Origin: Harmothoe impar
Taxonomy: Eukaryota; Annelida; Polychaeta; Phyllodocida; Polynoidae
DNA length: 64,000 nt
Direction of reading: 5' to 3'
NCBI GenBank assembly: GCA_947462335.1
Contig: OX381715.1
Coordinates: 41,144,650 to 41,208,649, forward strand
The position numbers and the translations under genes are program-made. How positions within the stretch are numbered: the first letter of the stretch is position 1; each line of letters starts with the position of its first letter. Of the stretch, positions 46,124-56,892 are shown in pieces. The notes under the pieces were generated by a model, which had not been told where the DNA came from, searched no databases, and worked only from the letters and a program-made list of their open reading frames with translations.

Positions 46124-46640
46124 TATGAAAATATATCTGGAATCCTCATACTCTCAGCTTTGATTTACAATAATACACGAATACATGGTGTTGCTAGGTA
46201 AAATCTAAGTGTCCACCCTATTTATATGCTGCAAATTCCCCAGGAATTTCGACCACTGCATAAAGTGCTTGGCCGTCAGGCCTAAGGCTAGGCTCTGCCT
46301 AGGCTCACTTTAAAGAAATACCGTTTTAGGTAACTGTGGTTGCCATGGTCAACAAATAAAACATATACATCATAGAGAAAACACACAAAAATTCTAAAAG
46401 TAAAAACATATCTATATTATAGAATTTATTTTGCCATTTTAGTACTATCATATCTCCCTTATTAGAATAGATATAGGAAATTAGGGTTCTGTCCTTTTGA
46501 TGAACGACCATAGCTCAAACCGCCATTCCTTCCCTTCTAGATGGAATATTGATATGATTAATACAGTTTTGGAAAGCGAATGCCATATCATACAAGGCGA
46601 AAAATTGCCCAAAAATCTGTTGGTGTAATAAGAGTTAACG
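46124..46640. other. No recognisable feature
   Basis: AT-rich; 'ggttgccatgg' at about 46,338 is a half X-box. No gene. Confidence 0.45.
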
Positions 46641-46795
46641 ATGGATGTTGCTAAAAGATGACCCTTCAGGAGTGTCTCAACCCCATAGGGTAGGCATGAT
46701 GCTTGAATGCAGCCCTGGCGAATTACTTGCCAGGGCTGCATTTATGCATCATGACGACCAAGGGCATGATGCATTAGGGTATCATGCTGTTGTTA
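46641..46795. mobile_element. GATGCACC palindromic short element
   Basis: 'ggatgttgctaaaagatgac' (left end), then 'ggcatgatgcttgaatgcag' and 'ccctggcgaattacttgcca' with the mirrored 'gggctgcatttatgcatcat'. Good match to the family core. Confidence 0.65.
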
Positions 46796-47070
46796 AAGAA
46801 ATGCAAAACCCCAAATATTTGTATCGCATCTGCAAAAAGATAACAAATAATGAATGGTTGTTGCAAAGACAATGAAGCACTTTTATCTTTGTTTTTTGTG
46901 GTTTGATGTGAAGTGCTGTTTTCCAACTTGTCCTGCGTGTTACAAATTTCAGTATCCTCACAAGCATCAAATGCACGCAAGGATTAGGATGTGCACTGAC
47001 CATGTACCTCATTAAGACTTTAAGGAGTGGTTAGTGCTTTTATAGCCTATGCCCTTTATCAATCGTAATG
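46796..47070. other. No recognisable feature
   Basis: Unremarkable sequence between two short elements. Confidence 0.4.
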
Positions 47071-47255
47071 ATGACCAAATGCTGCCCTTGTGAATTACTC
47101 ACCAGTACTGTATCTTGTGGCATCATGCCGATCCCGCAGAATTGATACCCTCCAGACGGGTCGGAATGATGCGCCAATGCAGCAACCACCAGTTACTTGT
47201 TGGGGCTGTGATGATACATCATGACAACAAATGCTACCTTTAAAGGGTTATAGTA
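47071..47255. mobile_element. GATGCACC palindromic short element
   Basis: 'gatgaccaaatgctgccctt', 'gcatcatgccgatcccgcag', 'gaatgatgcgccaatgcagc' and the mirrored 'gtgatgatacatcatgacaa', ending 'tttaaagggtta'. Diverged family member. Confidence 0.6.
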
Positions 47256-48295
47256 GTGTAAAAATGAACTATTATAAGTGTGTCTTAACTTTCATATTGC
47301 ATGTTAGCACTGACTCATTATGGGTGAACCTACTGCTGGGGAGTAAGACAATAAATAAATGATGGCACTTAGTGGTAGGTAGGAATCCATTTTGACAGGT
47401 GCCTTGTAGGAACCTTCATATTGTATTTTAACTCTTTAAGGTCGGCATGATGACTCATATATTATGCTGATTTGGGAAAAATAATTGAAGTGTCCTTCCT
47501 TTGGTCCCAGCTTATGAAATATGATATCGAGCCCGGAACATGAGATGTCATTTAGATATGAAGTAACTGGGAAACATTTTGTCTCTTAAAAAACAACAGA
47601 GTTTACCAATGGGTGACAGGGCTTTATCTAAGCATCCTCAGTCTTAGCACTACACTGAGGCAAACTATGACAGTTGAGTCAAGGGTCATTTTAGTGAAAG
47701 TCAGTACTTTCAGTAAAAGGCTGTACTATCGCAAAATTGCTTAAGACTCTGGCCATGCTGGACCCTCATGCCTGACAGCATGGCCAGACTCTGGCATCAG
47801 GGTCCAGCATGGCCAGACTCTCAAACTCTTAGGGTGAGTCCAGCAATGCATGACCTTGAATAACATGCCTGAACCTTGTAGGAGAGTTCTTTAGGCGACA
47901 TAACTAGCATCCAGCTGACCTTCATATTTTCTGTGTGTATTCATACATACAGCAGTGAGCCATGGCAAGATTTAATCATGGCAATAGCTGATGCATTCAG
48001 ATGATGCCACCCTACATGCAGTATCTAAATAAGGGAGTGGTCAACATGGGGTTGGAAGGTTTTAGCTTTGAGCAGACCAAAAGATTTTGACCCATATACT
48101 TGTGGAGACTGAACCTGCCTAAAGGGGAGGGGGGCAGAAAATATTTAGGACTGCAAATATTGTGCCATTCTTACACCAAAATCCCCCCCCCCTAACTAAC
48201 CTGTTGTTAAAATATGACCACTCCCCAACACCAGTGCTTATCATAACAATTACTGCTGCATTCATATTAAGCTCTTCTATATGACATAAAGACCT
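47256..48295. other. No gene; one strong hairpin
   Basis: The only structured part is the inverted repeat at 47,744-47,821. A C-run at 48,186 and otherwise no features. Confidence 0.45.
47744..47821. repeat. Inverted repeat, 29-bp arms
   Basis: 'agactctggccatgctggac' continuing 'cctcatgcc' faces 'ggcatcagg' continuing 'gtccagcatggccagactct', with a 20-base spacer that itself repeats 'agcatggccagactct'. Could form a strong hairpin; no family recognised. Confidence 0.7.
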
Positions 48296-48298
48296 ACA

Positions 48299-48712
48299 CA
48301 TTGCCACTGCGCGGAGCAACTACTGCCATGGATGAAATGTCAGCTCATGGAGGACCAACCAAACGCCGACAAAGTGCTGCGAACTGAGAATGGCCTAGCT
48401 GCCAGGAAAGCTGGAGACTGCTGCGCCGGCGGGAAAAAATGGAAGGATGGTAAATATGAGACAATGGTAAAAGTGCAAACCATCAAATTTACTGACAACA
48501 GGGATGAAAGGTGCGCCCTTATGGAATCCACAGGTCCACTCATTCTAGCTGAAACTGACCCGTACTGGGGTGGAAATGCCTCATATAACAGCATCAAATA
48601 CCAAGACTACAGTTGGGATGACAGTAACCACCTCAGCGTTATCCTGCAAGACCTCCGCGATAAGCTGAGGAGCGAAGAACAGGCCATAGCGACCTGGAGG
48701 CAGTCGGTGTAA
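48299..48712 (+). pseudogene. NADAR-type domain, in frame with the downstream LINE
   Basis: The frame reads HCHCAEQLLPWMKCQLMED, then NADKVLRTENGLAARKAG, KKWKDGKYETMVKVQTIKF, GPLILAETDPYWGGN and NHLSVILQDLRDKLRSEEQA before a TAA at 48,710. This follows the NADAR/YbiA plan in order: E-(Q/H) segment, MK/QK, A-x-(2)-K/R-x-G, W-x(5-7)-M-x(6)-KF, L-x-x-T-x(4-6)-L-x-E, WG, N-x-L-x(3)-L-x-x-(L/V)-R. NADAR proteins are N-glycosidases that act on aminopyrimidine or ADP-ribosyl substrates. The N-terminal strand of the fold is missing or diverged upstream. The same reading frame continues, after the single stop, into LINE endonuclease sequence. I infer either a LINE-encoded accessory domain or a junction made by deletion. 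Confidence 0.6.
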
Positions 48713-50088
48713 TCACCGACTACCCAGGCCATACCCAAAGAAGTGATATGTGCTTATAAACGACCCAGAGCCAATGTGAAGGAGGCATACCTTCAACTGA
48801 AAACTCTTCTGAACCATCCAATTGTGGGGAGCCGGGAAGTGTGGGTGCTGGGCGACCTGAATGTGAACTCCCGTGCGCGCCAAAGTGCCAAATATAGACA
48901 CATGACGCGCTTCCTACAAGACACTAATTTGAAATATCTCCTTACGCCACCGACACATTATGACCCAATACACGGAGCTACAACCATCGACCACATTTAC
49001 ACCAACTGCAGGTTTACTAGTACCCATGGCTTGGCAAGTGACACCATCAGTGACCACACCCCGGTGTTCGTCACTAAAAAACAAGCTGCCGTGAAAATAG
49101 AGAAAAAAGTAATCACAGGTCGTAATTACAAGAGCTATGACCCCGATGCCTTCCGAACACATGTGAGTGCCTACAACTGGGACCCAATCCTCAACCTAGT
49201 AGACGCCAACAATGTCTATGAAGGTGTGGTGGGCGTGATCAATGAGTACCTGGACAGGATCTGGCCCATCACCACCAGGACTATCAGGGCTGAAACCACT
49301 CCAATCTTCACTCGAGAAATCCGTTGACTGTCCCAACGCAAAAAGAAGGCCTTGCGTCGCTCCAGACGTGTCAGACGCGGGGTCTACAACCATCATTTGG
49401 CCACCGCCAGGAATCTCATAAAGAAGATCTCAATCAAGCTAGCTAATAATGAGAGGAAAACGGTGGTCGACAGTTTGAGACGTTTCAAGGACGACCCCAG
49501 ACGCTTATGGCAGGTTGTCAACGACCTGTGGAAGGGTCCCAGCGCTACTGCTACAATCAGGCTGGTTGACGACGACGGCCTAGATGTCCCCGCAAGACTA
49601 ACTGCAGACTACATCAACGAGTACTATAGCACTGTGGGGAGCAAGCTGGCTGCTGCCTTCGCGCACAACAATGAATATGTCCCACAAGCTCGAAATGCTA
49701 ACCTCGCCATACGGCTAACGCTGCAACCTGTAGACGCTGGAGTAGCAACACAAATGGCAGAGAATTGACATCAATAAGAGTTCTGGGATCAACAACACAC
49801 GGACAAGTACTCTGAAGGACTATCTCGTGGTCAAGCCAATACTGGCTAGTAAGATGATCAATGCGAGTATCAAAACTAAGCACGTCCCAACGACATGGAA
49901 AACAGGAACCGTCATCCCACTGCCGGAATCAGGCAGCGCGGTCAAAGTCACCAATTGGCGACCGATCTGCCTTCTGAACTGCATCTCCAAAATAGTAGAA
50001 AAGGCAGTGCACAAGCAACTACTGGATTATCTGGTAGAAAACGACATCATTGTAAAAGAACAGTCAGGCTTCATTCCAGGGAAGTGTA

Positions 50089-51721
50089 GGGGAGACCGGG
50101 GCAAAACGGACCCCCGGGGCAAAACGGACCCGACCCCTATCTCGGTTCTCAGCTATCTATTCCAAATTTTAGTCAAATTGGCTCATATAATTAATAGAAA
50201 TAATGTGTTTCAAAAAAAGAAATTCGATTCTACCTATGGTATTCCGGATTCCATAAGGAAAAAACTGAAAATAGAGATCTTAGTCTAATTTTGCAAAAAT
50301 CAGTTTATAAGCTTCTGAGAATTAAAAAAGAGGTATATGATAATGTTTTATGGCTAAAACAATAACATTTTATAGCTAAAATATTGTGTAACATATTTGC
50401 AAATTCATTGGGAAAAAAATATTACCCTACAGTTATTTATTTTGGCAAGATCATGTTTTCACATATGTGGATCAACAAGGGAAAAGGGACCTCCGTGCGG
50501 GATTTATAGTACCAGCTTTAGCCACCAGGGGGCCCCATATAGCCAAAAAGGACCAAAATGTAGTCAAAACTTATCTATACTACTTTTTTATGTAGAATAT
50601 GATAGGCCACATTAGAAGATTCCATCTTTGGTGAAAACATTCCATATTTGAAATGGAAAAGAACGTTTTGGGCCTAAATTGGTGTTTTTGCACATGTTGG
50701 TTGCCATGATTTTCATTCTAAATTGAATTTTTTTAAAGATTGATTGATAGAAGGCCCCACAACAATTTCTATGCTGAAAACAAAATGTAAGTACCATTTT
50801 TAGATCAAAAGCTGTGACCAAATGTTTGAAAAAGTTTGGATATTTGGTAATTAGCATAATTATGCTAATTAGATAGGAATATCTCTAAAACAAAGTAAGA
50901 TACAGCTTATCGGCATTTCAGATTGGACAGTGACCACACATATTCAGAGAGCCAGTACTCAAAAACTAGATGTGGTACCTGATAATAAAAGATATCAATG
51001 GAAAGCTGATGACATCAATTTTATTATAGAGTTTTTACCTTGGAGGACCCTTTTCCCTCGACTGTCCACATATTTTTCATGAAGCTGGGGCAAAATGGAC
51101 CCCCCCCTCACAATCATAATTCCTATGGTGAAACCCCATAGAAATGATCAAAACATGAAAGTTAACCATGCTTGGCCTAAAAAATGATAATCATGATGAG
51201 ACATGATTATTAGAATATAAAATTTATTCTTATAAGCCAATTTTTATTTTTGGGGGGTATTTTGGTGGTTTTGAGGAGTTTTTCGTGAATTCAGGGGAAT
51301 TTTTATTGAAATGCATGATATTCAACGGTCATAAAAATCAATTAAAACCAAAATAAGATAGATAATGGTCATGCATGACAAAAAATAAAATACCTAAAGA
51401 GCTGAGTAATAATAGCTAAAAGATGGGAGCAAGAAAATTATGAAAAAATATAATAATTCAAAATTAAGAAATTTCCAGGGTCCCTTTTGCCCCCCCCCAA
51501 AAACCCTTTTGCCCCGGGACTTTTGGCCCCTGACCTACGTAAGTCAGAATATGTTATGCTATGCCACTATGCTATTAATGGAACTAGCACAATATTAATT
51601 ATTTTCATGGATGACATACTTCTATGCTTTGTTATGAAAAAACAAATGTTTCAATTCAGGCTTTTACCTCTGAGTTATTTGCCATCTTCCCTTAAGGGGT
51701 CCGTTTTGCCCTGGTCTCCCC
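50089..51721. mobile_element. 1,633-bp non-autonomous DNA element inserted in the LINE RT
   Basis: Ends: GGGGAGACCGGGGCAAAACG at 50,089 and, reverse-complemented from 51,721, GGGGAGACCAGGGCAAAACG. The inverted repeat is 26 bp (both continue GACCCC) with one mismatch. TA at 50,087-50,088 and 51,722-51,723 is the target duplication. Removing the element plus one TA leaves 'gggaagtg-TA-caggcg', which restores the RT reading frame. Extra copies of GGGGCAAAAYGGACCC-like motifs occur at 50,114, 51,085 and about 51,478-51,530. No transposase; TA target suggests the Tc1/mariner or a related superfamily. Confidence 0.88.
50463..50943. mobile_element. TGTGACC-family TIR element (copy 3, inverted), nested in the DNA element
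   Basis: The left end 'TA-TGTGGatcaacaagggaa' is followed by 'ctccgtgcgggattta'. Internal 'gccaccagggggcccc', 'gaacgttttgggc' and 'ggttgccatga' are the reverse complement of features in the copies at 16.5 and 38.6 kb. The right end is weak ('gtgaccacaca-TA', about 50,943). Length of about 480 bp fits the family. The copy is clearly older and more diverged than the TIRs of its host element suggest. Confidence 0.6.
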
Positions 51722-53045
51722 TACAGGCGACTCAATATTCGGGCTAGTCAACCACCTGTACTCTGCAGCTAACAAGGGGGAGCGGTCGGCAGTGGTCTTC
51801 CTCGACCTGAGGAAGGCTTTTGACACGGTCGACCACTCCATCCTGCTGCAGAAATTACGCCACTATGGAATTGAAGACGCCTCTTGTGACTGGTTCAAGA
51901 ACTTACTGGATTCGAGACTACAACAGACCAGAGCCAACGACGCCACGTCCTCACTCCGAGCGGTCAGCATGGGCGTCCCGCAGGGGTCCGTGCTCGGGCC
52001 CCTGCTGTTCATCGTGTATATCAACGACATGGTCAAGACCATCCAGAACAGTGCAGCCTTCCTATATGCCGACGACTTAGCTGTAGTCGTCTCAGGGAAA
52101 GAACCACGACGTATCCAAAGGGATCTGGACGCGATCAGCGTGTAGTGCTCACAGAATAGGCTGACAGTGAACAGTGACAAGACCCAGGTCCTATGGGTAT
52201 ACTCACACCGGTCAATACCTGTCCTGCAGGACTGTGACTTGCTACTGCAGAATAGGGTCCTGGGTATAGTGACCAATTTCAATTACCTGGGCCTAACCAT
52301 TGACCGCTACATGAACATGGCAAGCCAGCTGAAAAAACAAATTAGGCTGGTCAGAGTGAGGCTACCACAACTGAGACGCGTAAGATGTAAAACGGACCTA
52401 CCAATGGCAGTCCAGGTGTACAAGCACATTGTCAGACCAATATCTGACTACGGTGCCTTCATGGCAGACAGCGGACCCGTGTGGGCATCCCGCAAGTTGC
52501 AAACCATCCAGAACGACTGCCTCAGGGCCTGTGAATAGATCAGGTTTGCCCAGGATGTACATGTACATGACCTGCACCGTCGCCACAAAGTGTCATACCT
52601 GGAGACAACCCGACGAAAGCAGCTGCTGATCTACATGTACACCGTCTCAAAGTCACTCGAGATGGTTGTCGTGCTGGCCAGACTGCTGCGGGGCAACACC
52701 AAAAAGAGACTCAAAATCCCACGGCTGAAGAAAGCTATCTACGGCAAGAGCCCTCTCCACAGAGGTGAACTACTCTGGAACGCCCTTGATGACGACGTCC
52801 AGAATATGCTCATCAAAAAGGACTCTAGTAAAGCAATTTGATGTAAAGACACTAGCGCTAAAGCGTAAATGAGTGGTTTAAAAGCTAACTTTCAAAAGAC
52901 CTTGATCTGTTTAACTGTGTTCTCAGCTTATCACATCAGCATTTAGTATAAGTCTATAACACCGATCGCTCGATTGTGTACCCTCCGTTGGCTATGATGA
53001 AAAGCGCCCCATGCTGTGATTTTATAGTCAAATAAAATAATTAAA

Positions 53046-53175
53046 CTACAACTTCAAGTTGAACTCTTTTGTCAGCATGATGCATGAATGCATGTTACTA
53101 GTAAAAGCTGCATTCAAGCATCATACCACGGGGTTGATAAATATTAACCTTGTGGCATCATGCTGTCATTGAATA
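53046..53175. mobile_element. GATGCACC-family fragment
   Basis: 'gtcagcatgatgcatgaatg' and 'gctgcattcaagcatcatac' form the mirrored core around 53,072-53,128. Ends unclear. Confidence 0.5.
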
Positions 53176-53629
53176 GTTAGAACAACTTGTGATAAAATAG
53201 GACAGGAGCCTCAGCTTGGAAAATATAAGTCCCTGGAATTGCAGACGTAGAGAGAATCTTAGGTCTAGCCTACAGTCACAAGTCATGGAAGTTACTTTCC
53301 TACAACATTGATTTTAGGGAGTGTTCAATCAATAATCACAAGTTTCTGATGCTTTTGGGGGATTGCCTATTATCATTACTTTGTAGCCTGTAGCTAGATG
53401 ACTTGATAACCTGGCACCTCAGTTCTGGCACACTTAAACATTAAGTACCTTATAGCCTTACAACACAACTTTTGAACCGGGTAGTGCTTTAATGCGTTAT
53501 GCCATTTGTCATGGATGCTACCCTGGTGATTAACTGGCCAGAGTTGTATTCCTTCATCATGCTGACTGAGTATCTGTCCCGCCTCCCCTCTGACAGCTGC
53601 TATAAGGGCACCGGAATTTGGGCCTTTAA
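53176..53629. other. No gene; a further partial GATGCACC-type piece
   Basis: 53,460-53,560 has 'atgcgttatgccatttgtca' and 'ttcatcatgctgac', a poor family match. No coding sequence. Confidence 0.4.
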
Positions 53630-53888
53630 CCCTGTAAGGATGCACGATGCTAAAAGATGACATTTGTCTTCATGATGCACCAATGTGGCTCCAGCGATTA
53701 ATTTGCCGCATTGGTGCAATTTGCTACATTGGTACATCATGCCAACCGTGTGGCAATGTGTAAACCCTACAGGGTCGGCATGGTGCTTGAATGCAGCAGT
53801 TGATTCCAAGGGCTGCACCCATGCATAATGACAATGAACGCGATGATGCATCAATGCATTATCAGTGATTATGCCGTTCTAAATAGGG
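53630..53888. mobile_element. GATGCACC element flanked by TTAA (best-bounded copy)
   Basis: TTAA at 53,626-53,629 and 53,889-53,892 flank ends CCCTGTAAGGATG and (right) AAATAGGG. The interior has 'atgctaaaagatgacatttg', 'catgatgcaccaatgtggct' and mirrored 'cattggtacatcatgcc'. A TTAA duplication with CCC-starting ends suggests mobilisation by piggyBac-type transposase. Confidence 0.6.
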
Positions 53889-54305
53889 TTAAATAGTCTA
53901 TACGAGATCCTGCCCAACACCTGCTATAGCCGGCAAAAAAGCCTCTTCTGGCTGGCACGAATGGCTGGCTGTAATCTACGGATCCTTGCCTACATTTTTC
54001 ATGGCTTGTAAATCGGACCATTGTTAATGATTCCACAGTGTAAAAAACTTGCACACCAATATCCGAGCCTGCAAAAATGAAGCCTGACCTGCAAAAAGAT
54101 ATTTCTGCAGGCCCGTATGTCCTGGATGTTGAAAAGGTTTTTGTATAGACTGGTTAAAGGCTTAATTGCCTCAGACATGCTACATGTACATCACAGGCCG
54201 TACAGGGGGTCCGTCTGGCACTGCTGGAAGCCACTACAGACAACCAGTGGGGGGATGGCCCTCTTACTGCTACAGAACACCACTAGCATCCTGATGACCC
54301 TCAAC
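53889..54305. other. No recognisable gene
   Basis: A 129-codon frame at 54,117-54,506 owes part of its length to a duplicated 75-bp unit; no protein family recognised. Confidence 0.45.
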
Positions 54306-54455
54306 CAACGTAGAAAGCAAATTGATATTGCTTTGTTTCTTTTGACATTCCTTATTGGGTCAAATCATTCAGTTTATGTACAACGTAGAAAGCAAATTGA
54401 TATTGCTTCGTTTCTTTTGACATTCTTTATTGGGTCAAATCATTCAGTTTATTTA
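54306..54455. repeat. 75-bp tandem duplication
   Basis: 'caacgtagaaagcaaattga' begins at 54,306 and again at 54,381. The two units differ at only three or four bases. The length is a multiple of three, so an open frame passes through both. Confidence 0.9.
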
Positions 54456-55700
54456 CATACAGAGTGTTCTAAATCAAAAGACAGAGGTTTGCAATATATT
54501 ATATAAATGTACACATTGATTTACTTACCCTAATTGACTCAATATGAAAGAGCAATATGCCTGTCCTATTGGAGATTTTACTTGGTGTATAGGGTGTGTT
54601 AGATGAGAAATTAATGATTTCGATGAACATTTATAACTAACAATATTCAATACCATAATCAAATTAAAGTAAAACTGATTAACTTTAAAAGTCAATCAAC
54701 AACTAATGTACATCATCTTTCCGATTTCATGTGAGGTCAACTGGACTGGACATGAGGTATAATGTGGTGTATGTATATACATACACATTAAGTGTACACT
54801 ATACTGTTATTACCATTACTTCCTATGATGGTAGGGGGGGGGGTTGTTAAATCTACTTTAATCCCTATACCCTATAATCACAACAATACAACTTTAAATG
54901 TTCTCTTTGGGTCTCAAATGAAGGTTTCTGACAATTTTCATGAAGACATGGTGAGGTTTGAGTAGGAATCTGAAAGCTTGAATTTTGGCTGTTTTCTCAC
55001 TATTTGGCCAATCTTCAGACAGGGGGGTCACGGGGGGTCGGAAAAAAATATTTTTGTGATTTCCTGGGGTTTGATGCATAGTTTGAGCCTATCCCTGAAA
55101 CCGTACGACAAAATTAGCGATTTAACACCCCCCCTAATTATGGGAAACAGCAAATACTGTTCAAAGACAAGGCGCTGACCTAGCACTCCATGAATGTTTG
55201 CATTCATATAAATTAAATATGCTTTAATATAAAGAAACACTTTGAGCATATTCAATTCGTTTCAATGCCACTGCAAGGAAATTAATTGCCGTTATGACAT
55301 GTCAAAATATGTGCATGGCCTTACTGAACACAATGCCGCCTAAAGTGTCTCTTTAATCTTAGATTTGCTTAAAGGCCCAGCGCCCCTATATATAGAGCTG
55401 AGTACCTGTCCCGACTGCACTCTGACTGTTACTGGACGTGCAGTAAGAACTGCGGGTTTAAAAGCAGTGTAGTAATTTCGGGGGGAAAATGTGGATCAGA
55501 ATCTGTTTACATTGGCATTAGGACAACATGTCATCTTTAAAGGGTTGATAAACCTTTTGGATAACAATGACTTCAATAACCTTGAAGCCTATAATACAAT
55601 CTCAAGTACCGAGCAATCAGATATTAAGGCTATTACACAACACCCAGCTACATCTAAATGAACATAAGGGCATTAGGTAAGCTGTGTAATTTCAAAGCCA
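54456..55700. other. No recognisable gene
   Basis: AT-rich; a 'gtatatacatacac' palindromic run near 54,772 and a G-run at 54,832. No coding, RNA or transposon feature identified. Confidence 0.5.
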
Positions 55701-56145
55701 CTTAACCCTTTCACCCTTTAAAGGCTCAAAGCTCGGTTCCTTTCCCGCAATAGTTGGAGTGGACCCAGGACAGGTACTTGAGCATCCTTTTATGTAAGTT
55801 TCAGGATGGCATAATGCTTTAATGCAGCATGCCTTTGGTCATCACAATGCAGCCCTGACAAGCAACTAATTCAAACATCATATCGACCCTACAGGGTTGA
55901 GAGACTCTGTAATAAGGGTTGGCATCAACGCAGTACCAATGTAGCCCTGGCAAGCTACTCACTGCGGTAGCTTTGGTGCATCATGTAAATAAAAGTTATC
56001 TTTTATTGCAAAGGACCACATTGTGCCTTTTGATCTACAGTTTGTCCTTATGATGCATGAATGGAGTCAGCATGGTGCATGAATGCAGCTCTGGCAAGTA
56101 ACTCGCTAGATCTGCATTCATGCATCATGATATTATCTTTAAAGA
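55701..56145. mobile_element. Cluster of GATGCACC-family elements
   Basis: 'ttaaccctttcaccctttaa' (55,702) may be one end. 'gcagccctgacaagcaacta', 'atcgaccctacagggttgag', 'gtagccctggcaagctactc' and 'gtagctttggtgcatcatg' follow to 55,985. A second core, 'tggtgcatgaatgcagctct' mirrored by 'tctgcattcatgcatcatga', lies at 56,070-56,130. Probably two adjacent or nested copies. Confidence 0.6.
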
Positions 56146-56892
56146 GCTTGGCATTTAAAACTCCTAAATCAGATCGTTTCAGGGTGAACTGGCTTTTTTG
56201 TTTAGTCAAACCTATTGTAGAAATGTTAACCTTTCATGAGCTAAGATTAGGTGTAGGTTTGAACACAGTGGGCATTTAAAGTGTTGATAGGTCATCGGGG
56301 TAGACATTGAAATCCCAAGAAGAGCATAAATAAATGGAGAAAAATTTGCTTGGATACCGACCGCAGAGGGTTGCTCCTGCTTTGTCTCCGCATGCACGCT
56401 TGTCAGAATGTGAACGATTTGGGACTTCTGTGGCTCATGTGGTAAAAGGTGTCAGGTCGCAATGCAAACCTTCAAGCTGGAGAAAAATATTGCTAAGTAG
56501 GTCTGGTGATCCCAATGAATGTGATGTGAATAGTTTGTTCCTGTTAGATGTAGTCCTACATTGTGGATCCGCATGTGAACATTGGCAGTTAGGGCCGTAA
56601 AATTATATAAATCAGCATCGGTGGATGCCTATAGTGAAATTAATCAAATCATAATGAAAGAAGTTGAATTAGGTAAACTTTCAATTGTAGATAGGAAACC
56701 TGTCAGTTTCTGCCACTCTACCTCTACTGAAGTGCACTGCTGCGTAGGTCATTGGAACATATTTAGCTGCAGCTAAGCTGCTGTATGCTCTACGGATATT
56801 GCTCTCATTTAAAGAATATATCCTTAATTAACTAGCTGTTTTTAGAATTGGGTTATTTGGGACCGTCACCAAGACTGTCACTAGAACGTTTA
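56146..56892. other. No recognised gene; left flank of the Ngaro-type element
   Basis: Frames at 56,334-56,600 and 56,582-56,776 show no recognisable domain. The last bases, 'ctagaacgttta', precede the element's AATG and would join 'aacagattaca' in an empty site. Confidence 0.45.

Larger units (their letters stand above)
48713..52841 (+). pseudogene. LINE endonuclease-reverse transcriptase, broken
   Basis: Endonuclease: VICAYKRPR, EVWVLGDLNVNSRAR (GDLN), TIDHIYTN and SDHTPVFV (catalytic SDH) between 48,743 and 49,075. Stop TGA at 49,325 within a basic linker, then RLWQVVNDLW and YINEYYSTVGS. One +1 frame change near 49,760. RT: TTWKTGTVIPLPESG, WRPICLLN, EQSGFIPGK, then the inserted element, then AVVFLDLRKAFDTVDH (motif A), MGVPQGSVLGPLLF (B), FLYADDLAVV (C, catalytic YADD) and NFNYLGLTID. 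Stops at 52,143 and 52,536. The C-terminal end has SPLHRGELLWNAL. Ignoring the insertion there are three in-frame stops and one frameshift, so this was a fairly recent copy. The RT reverse-transcribes its own RNA at a nicked target. Confidence 0.85.
48713..53045 (+). mobile_element. LINE (non-LTR) retrotransposon, CR1/Jockey-like, interrupted
   Basis: The coding part carries the C-terminal half of an AP-type endonuclease, then RT, then a C-terminal region typical of CR1/Jockey-group LINEs. Coding ends at 52,841. The 3' untranslated part probably runs to an AT-rich tail 'aaataaaataatta' near 53,045. A 1,633-bp DNA element at 50,089-51,721 interrupts it. The 5' half of the endonuclease is absent, so the copy is 5'-deleted or rearranged next to the NADAR piece. 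Target duplication was not resolved. Confidence 0.8.

Noticed and set aside
48914..49162. Minus-strand ORF opposite the LINE endonuclease
   Set aside because: The plus strand has unambiguous endonuclease motifs (GDLN, SDH); the antisense frame is a shadow.
54117..54506. 129-codon ORF spanning the 75-bp duplication
   Set aside because: Length is inflated by the in-frame duplication and no family was recognised.
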